This document shows, one piece after another, positions 1-9,690 of a stretch of DNA of 64,000 bases; within the stretch, counting starts at the first letter, position 1; each line of letters opens with the position of its first letter. The stretch is from Gammaproteobacteria bacterium HGW-Gammaproteobacteria-15 (GTDB lineage Bacteria; Pseudomonadota; Gammaproteobacteria; Enterobacterales; Alteromonadaceae), in assembly GCA_002840125.1 (NCBI GenBank), contig PGZF01000001.1:1183237-1247236 (forward strand). Direction: 5' to 3'. Made by a program: the position numbers and the translations under genes. The notes beneath the pieces are model-generated. The model was not told where the DNA came from, ran no database searches, and was given only the letters and a program-made list of their open reading frames with translations.

Positions 1-2607
1 CTTTGGCCACTGCGCCAGTATGCCTGCCAGCAAGCTGTCAGCCATGGCCAGTGCTTCGCTGCTCAGCTGTGGCACAAACCCTACCGGGCAAGGCGGCTGC
101 ACTCCGCTTAGCAACATAGGCAACGGCCATTGCTGCCAATAGTCCGGCCTTAGTTCTGGCTGCCAGTGTCCTGTGGTCATGTAGTGCAGTAAAGCGCACG
201 CCTGCCAGGCCTGTTCTATACTGGTAAACCGCTGTGCCGACACCCAGCCCAGCCGCTGCAGCAACATGGGTATATAAGGCGCTGCCAGCACTATACCGGC
301 GTTGGTAACCCAGTGCGCTTGTGCCGGTGTTTGCCCGTCGATAAACCCGCCAGAGGTATGAGCTTGTGCTACACCAGACACCAGCGGTGATGATGCCGGT
401 AACACTTCCGGGCCAGATGCCGCGGCTTTTGGCGCTGTGGCTGGCTGCGCTGCCGAAGTAGCTGTAGCGGCCATGCCAGCCAGCTGTACCTTTAACTGTT
501 GCAGCAATTGTGGCCTGCTGCCCTGAGCTGCATTACCGGTGTAATGTTGCAGTTGCTGCGCCAGTTGCTGCAACAGCGTGCGGCTGGCAGCACTGCCGGT
601 TTCAGCCTCTAACCACTGCTGTAATTGGCTTATTAACAATGGCAATGTCAGTGGCTGGCGCTGCAGACTACATTGCAACAGTGGCTGCCAGCGGGCCTGC
701 CGATACAACGGCAAAGGCAGGCTGATACCCCCTAACCCCCACTGCAACAGGCTGGTATAAGGCTGAATGCTGGCAAAGCTGGCGGGCTGTAACTGCTGAA
801 ACAGCTGCTGCAAATGATCGTCAGACGCATACTGTACCAGACGTGCTAACAACGTACCTCCCGACAACTGCTGGCGTAAACCGTCCAGCCACAGGGCATT
901 GGGTTGCTGCAATAATTGGCGTAGCAGCAGGTTAAACTGCCGCTGCTGCGCCAGCGTAAGCTGACCAAGTAATAACAACTGCTGCCACTGGCGCCAGCGT
1001 CTGGCCTGATGCTGCAGCGCGCTGCGCTGTACCGGCCGCGTTGTGCCAACCTGAGGCAAGGCGGTTACCGGCTGCGCCAAACGGTAACTAAAGTAACCCG
1101 GTAAGGCGCTAAAGCTGTCGGCCAGGCCATCGGTTGCCAAAGATGCAGGCTCTGCAATACCCGCCAGCAACTCAGTCAGTTGCAGTAATAACGGGCTATG
1201 CCAGGAAAACAGCTGGCGGCTGCGCTGCAATACCCGCTGCATATGCTGCACCAGGCTTTGCACCGACAAATTGTCATGCGCGGCCATTTTGCGCAGCAAA
1301 TAATGCAGGTAGCTGCGCCGGTTAAACTGGCTGCCGCGCTCTACCAGCAAATAACTCAGGCTAAGCTGCCACAAATGGCGCTGGCGTTGCTGCAATGCCG
1401 CTGGCGGTAACGGCGCTGATTGAGATTGAGGCTGAGTTTTAACACTGCTTTGCACCACACTGAATAACTGCGGTTGTGCCATCAGTTGCAGCATAAACCG
1501 CTGCTCAGACGGCGCCAGAAGTTGCAACAGCTGCGCCAGCATGGCATGGCTTAAACCAAAAGCCAGCACCTGACATAAGTCGCTACGGCTGGCCAGCTGC
1601 CGCAGTATGGTTAGCAGCTCAGCGCTATGTTGCAGGTACAAGGCCCAGTTTCGCTGCAGAGTTATGTTGTCAGCCAAACGTAATGCCAACAGGAGTTGCT
1701 GATGCTGAGATACTGTTAAACCAACTTGGGGCGCCTCTGTGGCAGAGGCTATTTTAGTTACCCCAGGCGGCTGTAACGGAGCATCTGCCATACCGGTTAG
1801 TAACTCTGTCAATTGCAGTAATAACGGGCTATGGCGGGCAAACAGCTGACGGCTGTGCTGCAACGTCAGCAACATATGCTGCACCAGGCTTTGCAGCGAT
1901 AAATTGTCATGTGCGGCCATTTTACGCAGTAAATAATGCAGGTAACTGCGCCGGTTAAACTGGCTGCCGCGCTCTACCAGCAGGTAACTGAGGCTAAACT
2001 GCCATAAATGCCGCTGCCGTTGCTGCAGTGCCGGCGGTGGTAACGGTGCGGGCTGATATCGAAAATCCGCGTTGCTGCTGCCCGGCACCACACTGAATAA
2101 CTGCGGCTGAGCCATCAGCTGCAGCATAAAGCGTTGCTCTGACGGCGCCAGCAACTGCAGCAGTTGCGCCAGCATGGCATCCGTTAAACCAAATGCCAGG
2201 GCCTGGCATACATTACTGTGGCTGGCCAGATACCGCAGTATACTTAGCAATTGTGCCGCGTGCTGCAAATACAACGGCCAGTGTTGCTGTAATGCTTTAC
2301 TGTCGGCCTGCTGCAGTGCCATGATCAGTTGCTGTTGTTGCGCAGCAGTTAAACCTGGCCGTTTCGTTACATCTGGCTGCGGCACAGCCGCTGGCAATAA
2401 CAACCATAATTGCTGGCGCAGTGCTTCGCGAAAGCTATGCTGCAAAACATAGCGATCAGCAGGTAAATGCAGCGGCGGCAATTGCAGCTGAATTTCATCC
2501 AGCCGCACAGCCATCCCAGTGTCAAACTCGTCTAGTACCTGCTGGGCCAAAGGCAACAGCTCGTCAATAAACAGCTGCTCGCCAGCTGCGTTAAACCACT
2601 GTGCCAT
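1..2607 (-). CDS. eCIS tape measure protein (CIS_TMP / Afp14-like), 3' end outside window
   Basis: The reading frame opens with ATG at 2607 and stays open for 869 codons to base 1, so the C-terminus is missing. The protein is very rich in Leu and Gln and has no signal peptide. Near residues 780-869 it has the pattern I associate with contractile injection system tape measure proteins: NAGIVLAAPYIPMLLQRLGW, then a YMTTGHW motif, a PLPMLLSG motif and an LLAGILAQWP motif. In the family this protein sets sheath-tube length inside the particle. Two near-identical 211-residue units occupy about residues 85-490. It lies 28 bp after the preceding baseplate gene and is the last eCIS gene visible. The Shine-Dalgarno signal before 2607 is weak, but no better in-frame start exists. 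An AAA+ ATPase (Afp15) gene would be expected further left. Family call fairly sure; exact length unknown. Confidence 0.82.
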   Translation of the reverse strand, partial: MAQWFNAAGEQLFIDELLPLAQQVLDEFDTGMAVRLDEIQLQLPPLHLPADRYVLQHSFREALRQQLWLLLPAAVPQPDVTKRPGLTAAQQQQLIMALQQADSKALQQHWPLYLQHAAQLLSILRYLASHSNVCQALAFGLTDAMLAQLLQLLAPSEQRFMLQLMAQPQLFSVVPGSSNADFRYQPAPLPPPALQQRQRHLWQFSLSYLLVERGSQFNRRSYLHYLLRKMAAHDNLSLQSLVQHMLLTLQHSRQLFARHSPLLLQLTELLTGMADAPLQPPGVTKIASATEAPQVGLTVSQHQQLLLALRLADNITLQRNWALYLQHSAELLTILRQLASRSDLCQVLAFGLSHAMLAQLLQLLAPSEQRFMLQLMAQPQLFSVVQSSVKTQPQSQSAPLPPAALQQRQRHLWQLSLSYLLVERGSQFNRRSYLHYLLRKMAAHDNLSVQSLVQHMQRVLQRSRQLFSWHSPLLLQLTELLAGIAEPASLATDGLADSFSALPGYFSYRLAQPVTALPQVGTTRPVQRSALQHQARRWRQWQQLLLLGQLTLAQQRQFNLLLRQLLQQPNALWLDGLRQQLSGGTLLARLVQYASDDHLQQLFQQLQPASFASIQPYTSLLQWGLGGISLPLPLYRQARWQPLLQCSLQRQPLTLPLLISQLQQWLEAETGSAASRTLLQQLAQQLQHYTGNAAQGSRPQLLQQLKVQLAGMAATATSAAQPATAPKAAASGPEVLPASSPLVSGVAQAHTSGGFIDGQTPAQAHWVTNAGIVLAAPYIPMLLQRLGWVSAQRFTSIEQAWQACALLHYMTTGHWQPELRPDYWQQWPLPMLLSGVQPPCPVGFVPQLSSEALAMADSLLAGILAQWPK
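1149..2354. repeat. Tandem duplication, period 633 bp, inside the tape measure gene
   Basis: Copy one is about 1782-2354 and copy two about 1149-1721. Aligned landmarks such as acgggctat (1824 and 1191), gccatcag/t (2111 and 1478) and ttaaacc (2349 and 1716) are all exactly 633 bp apart, which is 211 codons, so the frame is kept. Long stretches are nearly identical, for example the codons for LVERGSQFNRRSYLHYLLRK. The ends of each unit and the linker near 2041-2110 / 1411-1477 are more diverged. This is a coding duplication, not a mobile element. Confidence 0.9.
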
Positions 2608-2635
2608 CGTTGTTGAATGGCACTGAAAATCAAGC

Positions 2636-5026
2636 TCAACCTGCGTCAGCTGGTGCATCGGCATCCTCCACAGGCTGGTTTAAGCGGTAAATAAACTGCG
2701 CCAGTGCCCGGCGTTGTTTATCCGCACCTTGCCGGTCAGCTTTTAGTGCCGAGCGCCAGTATTTAAACAAGCGTTCAAACCGGTTCATTTGCGCAAAATC
2801 AAGAAAAAACACCCGGCAGTTTAAATGCGCCGGACAGTTCATTTGCAGCGTTTCGCACACCAGTTGCTGAAAACCGGTATCGGCAAAACGTGCGGTCCAG
2901 GCCGGGCATAAGATGCTGATATTGCCCGCATAAAATGGAGCTGGCAGTTCCGCTTCGCTGTTTGCTGGCGGCAGCAATAACAGGTGTTCCATTACGTGCA
3001 GGCCTTCAGATGCACGGCTGACATAAGATAAAAACATCACCAGGCTGTTGGCCATAATTAATGCCCGGCGATAATAACGGTAACTGCCGACCAGCCACCA
3101 TTCATCCTGCCTGCTGTGTGGCACCTTAAGTAACACCTGATAGCGGTTTTGCTGCAGCAAAATACGGTAGTTGCTTAGCTGAATACCGGTTTGCAGCAGG
3201 ATCTCAGGCAGGCAGTTACCGTCAAAACAACAGGCGTCGTCCAGTTTACGCCGCAGCGCCTGGCTATCCGCGGCGTAACGTAAACGCAGCGGCGGCACTT
3301 GCTGCAACACCAGGGCACTGCTGCTGGTTTCATCCAGGTAAAGCTGCTGCAGCTGATCGGTATCACTGCGCAGCCGCAGCTTATGTTGCAGCACAGCCGT
3401 GGTTAATGACTGGGCCGTTTGCGCCAGGTCCAGCACTAATGCCTGTTTGCGTACAAAGCCGCCCACTGCATCACGCCACAGCGGCGCATGATGATCCGGC
3501 GCGGCTACACGATCCCGCGTCATCAGCACAATCTGCTGTAAATAACTGACTTTTTGCTGCAACCGCCTAAGTGCCGCTGACTGCGCTGTGTGGTAGTAAT
3601 CAAAATGCTGCAGGCTGTGCTGATGCAGGCTTTCACCATACAGCGCCAGCAAATAATCCAGTAGCCGGTGTTTACGCTGCAGCACATTGTCCAGCCGCTG
3701 GTAAAGTTGCGCCTGGGTGGTGTCCATCTGCTGGTATAACAGCGCATCCAGATCGCGGATACCGGCATCACGCAATGACTGATAATAATAACTTTGCGTA
3801 ATATGCTGCGGTGAAAACAGTGCAGGCAACTGCTGCAACTGCGCGAGAAAATTAGCCAGTAGCTGTTCAAATAACACTAAGTAGCCTTTTAGCTGCAACT
3901 GCCGCGGCGAACTTTGCGCCAGCGGCCGTTGCAAGCCGTAATTTTGCGGCAGCAGTGTCTGCAAGGAATGATAGCGCCCCAACGCCCGGTAACGGCCAGC
4001 CGGTGGCGGGCACAGCGCCACCATATCTGTTTGCCAGCGGCTGTATTGATGAAAACGCTTTTGCTGGTAACGCTGCACCACTGCCGGCCAGTCAATATTG
4101 ATGCTTTTATTGCCCATACTCAGGCGTACCTGTGGCGGATGCGCGGCATCAGGCAAGGATAAATAATATACCGGTAAGCCTTGTTGCAATGGCAAATTAT
4201 CGTAACAAGGGCTGCCCCCGCAGCGCAGATGAAACTGCCGCAGTTGCACTACACCATCAATATGCTGCAGTGGCTGAAAAAAGTCGGTGATATGCAACTG
4301 GCGCTGTTCACTTTCACTGTATTCCAGCACGCCGCCCGCGGTGAGCGGCCCGGTAAACAGCTGTTCATAATCAGCGCCCTGTGCCAGCAAATCGGTATAA
4401 CTGCGCCGGGCACTGCTACGCTGCAACAGCTGCTGGCAACGGTAGTAAAATTCTGCCAGCAGCTCTACCGCATCGGCAGATGATTGCACATCCAGCTCTG
4501 CCACCGGCTCACAGTACAGCGGAGCAATAATATCTATCTGCCCCAGTTGCTCACCTAAATTGCGTTGTGCGCTGTAACAGCGCCTGATAGCGGCAATCAG
4601 TGGTGCCGTTGGCTCATCCGGCTGGGCTGCCACGGCAACGGCGCGGTACAGGCCCAATACAGCGCCGGGCAGCAAATAAATGTCGGCCAGCTGCGGCAAC
4701 TGATCCAACAGGTAACGGCGATAATCGGCTGCAGTGGTTGGCCTGCTGCTGAGAATTTGCTCTGGCGATACCAGGCCCAGTGCGGCAAAGTCTATTTTGC
4801 CATCCTGGCCACTGAGCAAATCAGCCATAGAAAAATTACAGCGGTACTGCAGCTCTGTCAGGCTGAAACATAATTGCTCCAGCAAGGTAATACCGGGGTC
4901 ATGCAGGTTGTAGTCGGTCCAGCGTTTACCGGCCAGTTGCTGAATATCGGCCAGCGCTTGCTGCTTTAAGGCTGTAAAGCTGTCTTTCTCGTGCGTCTGG
5001 CGCCGCTTAATACTGTACTCAGCCAC
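2636..5026 (-). CDS. eCIS baseplate wedge protein, Afp12-like
   Basis: About 796 residues with no signal peptide. The N-terminal region (about residues 30-60) carries GKRWTDYNLHDPGITLLEQL, a hallmark of phage and eCIS baseplate proteins of the T4 gp6 / Afp12 type. The rest is Leu/Gln-rich with no enzyme motif. In the particle such proteins form the wedge ring around the spike. I chose GTG at 5026 over the upstream GTG at 5044 because GGAGG lies five bases before it, and because it gives an 8-nt overlap with the preceding gene, as at the next junction upstream. It sits between the fibre-like gene and the tape measure gene. The assignment rests on one motif plus position; another baseplate role is possible. 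Confidence 0.68.
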   Translation of the reverse strand: MAEYSIKRRQTHEKDSFTALKQQALADIQQLAGKRWTDYNLHDPGITLLEQLCFSLTELQYRCNFSMADLLSGQDGKIDFAALGLVSPEQILSSRPTTAADYRRYLLDQLPQLADIYLLPGAVLGLYRAVAVAAQPDEPTAPLIAAIRRCYSAQRNLGEQLGQIDIIAPLYCEPVAELDVQSSADAVELLAEFYYRCQQLLQRSSARRSYTDLLAQGADYEQLFTGPLTAGGVLEYSESEQRQLHITDFFQPLQHIDGVVQLRQFHLRCGGSPCYDNLPLQQGLPVYYLSLPDAAHPPQVRLSMGNKSINIDWPAVVQRYQQKRFHQYSRWQTDMVALCPPPAGRYRALGRYHSLQTLLPQNYGLQRPLAQSSPRQLQLKGYLVLFEQLLANFLAQLQQLPALFSPQHITQSYYYQSLRDAGIRDLDALLYQQMDTTQAQLYQRLDNVLQRKHRLLDYLLALYGESLHQHSLQHFDYYHTAQSAALRRLQQKVSYLQQIVLMTRDRVAAPDHHAPLWRDAVGGFVRKQALVLDLAQTAQSLTTAVLQHKLRLRSDTDQLQQLYLDETSSSALVLQQVPPLRLRYAADSQALRRKLDDACCFDGNCLPEILLQTGIQLSNYRILLQQNRYQVLLKVPHSRQDEWWLVGSYRYYRRALIMANSLVMFLSYVSRASEGLHVMEHLLLLPPANSEAELPAPFYAGNISILCPAWTARFADTGFQQLVCETLQMNCPAHLNCRVFFLDFAQMNRFERLFKYWRSALKADRQGADKQRRALAQFIYRLNQPVEDADAPADAG

Positions 5027-5813
5027 CGGTGCCTCCGCTGCCACTGGCTGGATCCTGCCAGCACTGGCTCATATCAGCGTCAAACCAGAGCTGGGTCAGG
5101 TAGTAGCTGATGCGAATATTAGCGCCCAGATCCGTGCGCGAGCGCAACTGCAAACAATAACCCTGCTCCAGCGCCTGCCAGCGTAAATCCAGCTTGCAGC
5201 TGCGTGACAAATAATACGCCTGCTGCACACGAATACGTTTTTTACGGTTGAGAAAATTAAACCACCAGCCACCCGGGTTATGCGTGTTAAGCGCCACCGC
5301 CTGCAACAAGGCATATTTGCCCGTGCCTTTATTGCCGGTACCGGCCATTACTTCAAACGCCTGACAGCCCTGCAAAGGGCCACTGATATCGTGCCACTGC
5401 CCGTTGGCCGGCACCTGGCGTTTACCGGTGGGTTGATACCCCTGCCGCCCCTGCTGCGTGATCACACCGGCAACCTCCAGTGTACTGGCAGGATTAGCTG
5501 TACCAATACCCAGCCGTTGCTGGGGTGTCAGGGTTAGCAGGGCTTGGTCAACATGTTTAAATTGCAGCGCATTGCTGCGCTCGTCAAAGCTGATACTCCA
5601 CACCGGCTGTTCGCTGATGTTATCGCGGAAAAAACTGAGTAATTCGGTGTGTTTACCCAGCACCGTGATTTCAAAACCATAACGGGCAGATTTATCAAAA
5701 CCGTCTTCCAGTGTATTTAATGACGAGTCAATCAGATCAGAAAATTCCTGCGCCGATGGCATAGCGCCATCGCGGAAAAAGTTTTTCAGCGTATTACGGT
5801 TACGTTTAGCCAT
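5019..5813 (-). CDS. eCIS fibre-like / receptor-binding candidate protein
   Basis: 264 residues. The N-terminus has NTLKNFFRDG, PSAQEFSDLIDSSLNT and DGFDKSA, a pattern I recall from proteins encoded beside eCIS baseplates. Around residues 115-130 there is LGIGTANPASTLEVAG, the G-I-G-T-x-x-P-x-x-x-L-x-V-x-G signature common in tail-fibre and adhesin proteins. The C-terminal third looks like a beta-rich head, and the tail is Gly/Ser-rich (SGSGGTGG). I moved the start from 5849 to ATG 5813 because AGGAAG precedes it and it overlaps the upstream stop by 8 nt. Position suggests a baseplate-attached fibre (Afp13 role), but fold and target are unknown. Confidence 0.55.
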   Translation of the reverse strand: MAKRNRNTLKNFFRDGAMPSAQEFSDLIDSSLNTLEDGFDKSARYGFEITVLGKHTELLSFFRDNISEQPVWSISFDERSNALQFKHVDQALLTLTPQQRLGIGTANPASTLEVAGVITQQGRQGYQPTGKRQVPANGQWHDISGPLQGCQAFEVMAGTGNKGTGKYALLQAVALNTHNPGGWWFNFLNRKKRIRVQQAYYLSRSCKLDLRWQALEQGYCLQLRSRTDLGANIRISYYLTQLWFDADMSQCWQDPASGSGGTGG

Positions 5814-8800
5814 CGCGTGCTTCCTGCTGAATAATAAAGGTATGGCCAATTTCCAGTTCGCTAACTCCGGTTCGCTGCGCCAGTTCAGGCTGAGGCACTG
5901 CCAGCACGCGTAAACTGTGCTGTCGCGCCGGTGTCAGTAAATTCCAGGGCCGCACCGGTTGTAATACCAGCTGTTCGGTATGCTGGTAGCTGGCACTGTC
6001 CTGCAACTGATACTGGCGGCTGCCATACTGGCTGATATGCAGCAGAGAAAAGTCTGTCACGTAGTCAACATAAGGTTGTTGCTGAATAAAGGATTGCACT
6101 AACTGTGGCCTTAACTGCCAGCCAAAGCGCGCATCCAGCCCCTGTTCATGCCAGGGGCAAAGGTAGTCAGACAGGGCCTGCTGCAGGCGCTGCAAGCCGT
6201 CGCCACTGTGCAAGGCCGGATTAAGCTGCACAGCACAGCGTACCTGTAATTGTTCAAAACCGGGATTCGCCACTTCGATGCTGGCAAAAGGCGATGCCAG
6301 CGCGGCAACATAGTGCTTAATCTGGCGTAGCAACTCGCCACTAACCAGGCTGCGCTGGCAAGCCTGATGCTGACAGCCCTGCGGTTTTGCCACCACAATA
6401 AGCAACAGCCGGCCGCTCATAAGGCTGTTTTGCTCCAGCGCGGCATTAGGGAAACACTTTACCTTAGCCAGCTGCGGAAAAGCCTGCAGCACCAGGCGTT
6501 CAAAATCCCATGCTGTGCTGGCGCGTTGCTTGTGGCTTAAGCGCTCGGCAATACGTTGCACTCTGGCTACGCTGCTTTCTTCACGTGGGGTTTGTTGTAA
6601 AACGGGCAAATAACCGCTAACCGCAATACCTGCCTGCTTGCTTTGCAGCGCCCATTGCAAGGCACTCTGGCTTAGCATAGCGGCGTCGGGCAATGGCTCT
6701 GTCGCCAGTAATTGCACGGCATTTGGCATAATGCGCCTCAGGTTGCCATAGCGCCGGCTTTGCCCGGCGCAGCACAACCTTAACCAGGCCTGCCCCGAGG
6801 GCATTAACTGATGCTGCTGTTGCAGCGCATGCGGCAATTGCAATACCACAGCACCGCTTGATGTCAGGCCACGGCTGCTATCTGTCAGCAGCGCCTGATC
6901 GGTAAAATCCAGCCATTCGTCATCATGCAGATACTGCCAGCGCAGCGCATTTTCCGGTACGGTATTGCTGCTGCCACTGGCGGATTCAATATCAAACAAC
7001 AAACTAAGCTGGCCGCTAACACTGGCCCCGGTTAAACCAATAAACAAATAAGCCTGATGCGCAAAATGTGGCAATAGCCGTACAGCGTCACGCCGGGCGC
7101 TGGGGTAGCTTTGGCGCTGGCCAAACGGATACAACTGAAGCAGGCGGTCACGGTTGCCACTGGCGGGATCACGGCTGGTATGAATATCGCAATAGGCGCT
7201 GTAACTTACACTTAGCAGTTGCAACAACGGCGCATAGGGCGGCTGCGGCAATGGCCGCGGTTTTTTGTGCTTAGCGTTATAAAGCAGGGTTTCACTCAGG
7301 GCAGTGCTATAACGGCCATGGCCAAAACCGCTGACCGGCTGGCTGAGGCTAAGGCGGAAAAAGCCCTGACTGGCGGCAGGATGATACGGCTGGGCAGCCT
7401 GTGCCGCCGTTAACCTGAAACCACTGACAGCACTGAAAACCAGTTGCTGCTTAGGCTGCACCGGAGCATGGCTGTGCGCTGCAGCAAACAGGCAAAACTC
7501 AGCCTGATGTTGATAATCTTCAGTTACCTCTTGCCAGCGGCCCTGATCCAACAACGCCAGCCGGGCCTTAAAACTGTAGTTGCTGATATCTTCACCGTAT
7601 GCCGCATAATGGCCGGCCAGCCCTTCGCTGGCAACCGGCAGTTCAGCCCAGTCCAGTTCAAGTTCAAGTTGTTGTAAATGTTTGTGTTGCCAGTCACTGT
7701 GGTTAAACAACAGATAACTGCCAGGCAGTGGTACCGGGCCAAACGGCCAAAACGGTTTAGTGGCATCCAGTGGCCCCAGCTGATTACTCAGGTTAAGGCT
7801 GCGGGCATTTTTAACGCTTACTTCCAGCCGGCATTGCGCAATATCAAACTGGCTGCACAGCGAGTAACCGCACAGCTTTGCCATCGGGTTTAATGTCAGG
7901 CGCATACTGGCGTCAGTGTCGTTAAATGCACATATCGCGGCAAAGCTGCTGCTAAGCTGACAACGTAACTGCAGCCCCAGTGTAGCCGGGCCCAGCGGCT
8001 GGATAGAATATTCAGCCACACTGACAAAACCAGTGGCGGTAGATAGCGATAATAAAAATAAGTCGCTGCAGTAACGGTAAAACACCGTCATCCTGTCGTC
8101 ACTTAGCAATTGCTGCACACACTGGTAACTTTGCACATCGCCATTTTGCAGTGCCAGCAGCTCAGCTTTCGCCAACACCGCCTGGCTATCTTTTGCGCTT
8201 AACCAGTTGTCGGGGCCAAACAGATAATAACTAAACAACATACCGAACAAGCGGCTGAACTCTGTTTGCTGTTCGCTACGCAGCAGCAACAGCAGCAGTA
8301 CCTGCTGATAAAACGCCAGCCAGCGCGCTGCCACCGGCATTACCGGTAAATCTGGCAGGCTGTTGGCAAGTGCAGTAGCGTCCTGCTGCAACTGTGATGG
8401 CAATACCGCATAATCCAGCGCGGTTAACATTATTGCCAGCGCCTGCTGTAAACGTTGCGGCCAGCTGTAATCTGCCCGCTGCAGCAACTCGGTTAACCTG
8501 GCAGCCAGTTGCTGCGGCGGCGTTAAGCGCAGTTGCAGCTCTATGCAGCGCTCGCCCTCGCTCAGCTGCAAAGTAGGCGACACTATGGCAAACCCCGGCA
8601 TACGGGGTATGTCGTCATTCGCCACAAACAGCGGCCGCCCGCCGGACGCATCAATACTGGCGCCACTGCTGTAAATACGGCTGACAAAACCCAGTTCCTG
8701 CTCGGGTGAAATACGTTTACTGCTGAGCAAACTCAAACTGTATAGCTGTTGTACCTGCACTGCCTGCAGGTATTGTGGTGCGGTAGTATGAAACAACAGC

Positions 8801-9690
8801 GGCGTACCGTTGGCTGTTTTACCGGCACTAAAGCGGGTGTTGGCTGGCAATAATACTGCAGTTGCCGCAGGTTGCAGGCTAAGCCAGATACTTTGCGCTA
8901 TCGGTTTACGCCAGGGCATTTTCAGACAGTCATTATAGTAAAATGCCAGATGACGCTCAGTTAACTGGTTTAGCTGGTGCTGATTGCCCTGATACAAACG
9001 TAAAAATGCCAGAAACAGTGCCAGCGCCGGCTCATTTTGTTGCGAGCACAATAATTGGTTAAGTTGCCCGGCGGTTTCCTGCTGCAAATAGCGGCATAGC
9101 TGTAAAGTTCCTGCAGCACTGCGTTGCAGCGCTTCATCCACACTGCATGCTGCAGCACTTGCCGGGGCAAACTGGAGCAACGCAGTAAAATCTGCCGTGC
9201 CGGGCAGGCTTGCTGTGGCTTGCTGTAACAACGGCAAATAAGGCGCCAATTGGGTTTGCCAGCTGCTGTGTAATTTGTCAGCCAGTATCACGGCAGATTC
9301 AGAGCCCAGTTGCAGCAATTGGTGATACCACTGGTGATATTGCCGTAGCAGCGTCATTACAAAATTAAATTGCCTCAGCGGCGTTTGTTGCTGCAGTATT
9401 TCCCAGTCCTGTTGCAGCCGGTTTGCGTCCAGTGCGGCTATCTGTGCCAGAATGGCCGGTTCGCTGCGGCTAAAGAGTTGGCGCCAGTTGCCCTGCGTAC
9501 TGCCGTCCAGATCAACAAAGCGAATATTCTCTGCCAGCCCGGCAGCAAGGCTCAGCAACTGGTTAAAATTCAGCGTATCGGGCTGAAAATAATCGCTTTG
9601 CAGCGGCGCATAACGCTGCTCACTTTGTGCCGTGCCATCAGCATGAAACAATGCCGGCCAGTGTGCATATGAGCTTAGGCTGGCTGTCAC
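5806..9690 (-). CDS. eCIS baseplate J-like protein, Afp11-like
   Basis: 1294 residues, GTG start sharing GTGA with the stop of the gp25 gene. No signal peptide. The middle and C-terminal parts fit large eCIS baseplate J proteins: the region around residues 1060-1180 (AERLSHKQRAS, TAWDFERLVLQAFPQLAKVKC, LLLIVVAKP, VANPGFEQLQVRCAVQL) resembles the baseplate J core that follows gp25 in contractile tails. The N-terminal 700 residues are Leu/Gln-rich and not recognisable by motif. In related systems it joins the hub to the sheath and transmits contraction. Its place directly after gp25 supports the call. It is the largest eCIS gene here. Confidence 0.75.
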   Translation of the reverse strand: MTASLSSYAHWPALFHADGTAQSEQRYAPLQSDYFQPDTLNFNQLLSLAAGLAENIRFVDLDGSTQGNWRQLFSRSEPAILAQIAALDANRLQQDWEILQQQTPLRQFNFVMTLLRQYHQWYHQLLQLGSESAVILADKLHSSWQTQLAPYLPLLQQATASLPGTADFTALLQFAPASAAACSVDEALQRSAAGTLQLCRYLQQETAGQLNQLLCSQQNEPALALFLAFLRLYQGNQHQLNQLTERHLAFYYNDCLKMPWRKPIAQSIWLSLQPAATAVLLPANTRFSAGKTANGTPLLFHTTAPQYLQAVQVQQLYSLSLLSSKRISPEQELGFVSRIYSSGASIDASGGRPLFVANDDIPRMPGFAIVSPTLQLSEGERCIELQLRLTPPQQLAARLTELLQRADYSWPQRLQQALAIMLTALDYAVLPSQLQQDATALANSLPDLPVMPVAARWLAFYQQVLLLLLLRSEQQTEFSRLFGMLFSYYLFGPDNWLSAKDSQAVLAKAELLALQNGDVQSYQCVQQLLSDDRMTVFYRYCSDLFLLSLSTATGFVSVAEYSIQPLGPATLGLQLRCQLSSSFAAICAFNDTDASMRLTLNPMAKLCGYSLCSQFDIAQCRLEVSVKNARSLNLSNQLGPLDATKPFWPFGPVPLPGSYLLFNHSDWQHKHLQQLELELDWAELPVASEGLAGHYAAYGEDISNYSFKARLALLDQGRWQEVTEDYQHQAEFCLFAAAHSHAPVQPKQQLVFSAVSGFRLTAAQAAQPYHPAASQGFFRLSLSQPVSGFGHGRYSTALSETLLYNAKHKKPRPLPQPPYAPLLQLLSVSYSAYCDIHTSRDPASGNRDRLLQLYPFGQRQSYPSARRDAVRLLPHFAHQAYLFIGLTGASVSGQLSLLFDIESASGSSNTVPENALRWQYLHDDEWLDFTDQALLTDSSRGLTSSGAVVLQLPHALQQQHQLMPSGQAWLRLCCAGQSRRYGNLRRIMPNAVQLLATEPLPDAAMLSQSALQWALQSKQAGIAVSGYLPVLQQTPREESSVARVQRIAERLSHKQRASTAWDFERLVLQAFPQLAKVKCFPNAALEQNSLMSGRLLLIVVAKPQGCQHQACQRSLVSGELLRQIKHYVAALASPFASIEVANPGFEQLQVRCAVQLNPALHSGDGLQRLQQALSDYLCPWHEQGLDARFGWQLRPQLVQSFIQQQPYVDYVTDFSLLHISQYGSRQYQLQDSASYQHTEQLVLQPVRPWNLLTPARQHSLRVLAVPQPELAQRTGVSELEIGHTFIIQQEARDG

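Noticed and set aside
510..2452. Short plus-strand frames within the tape measure region
   Set aside because: Antisense to a continuous minus-strand frame with repeated family motifs; Cys/Ala-rich nonsense-like translations.
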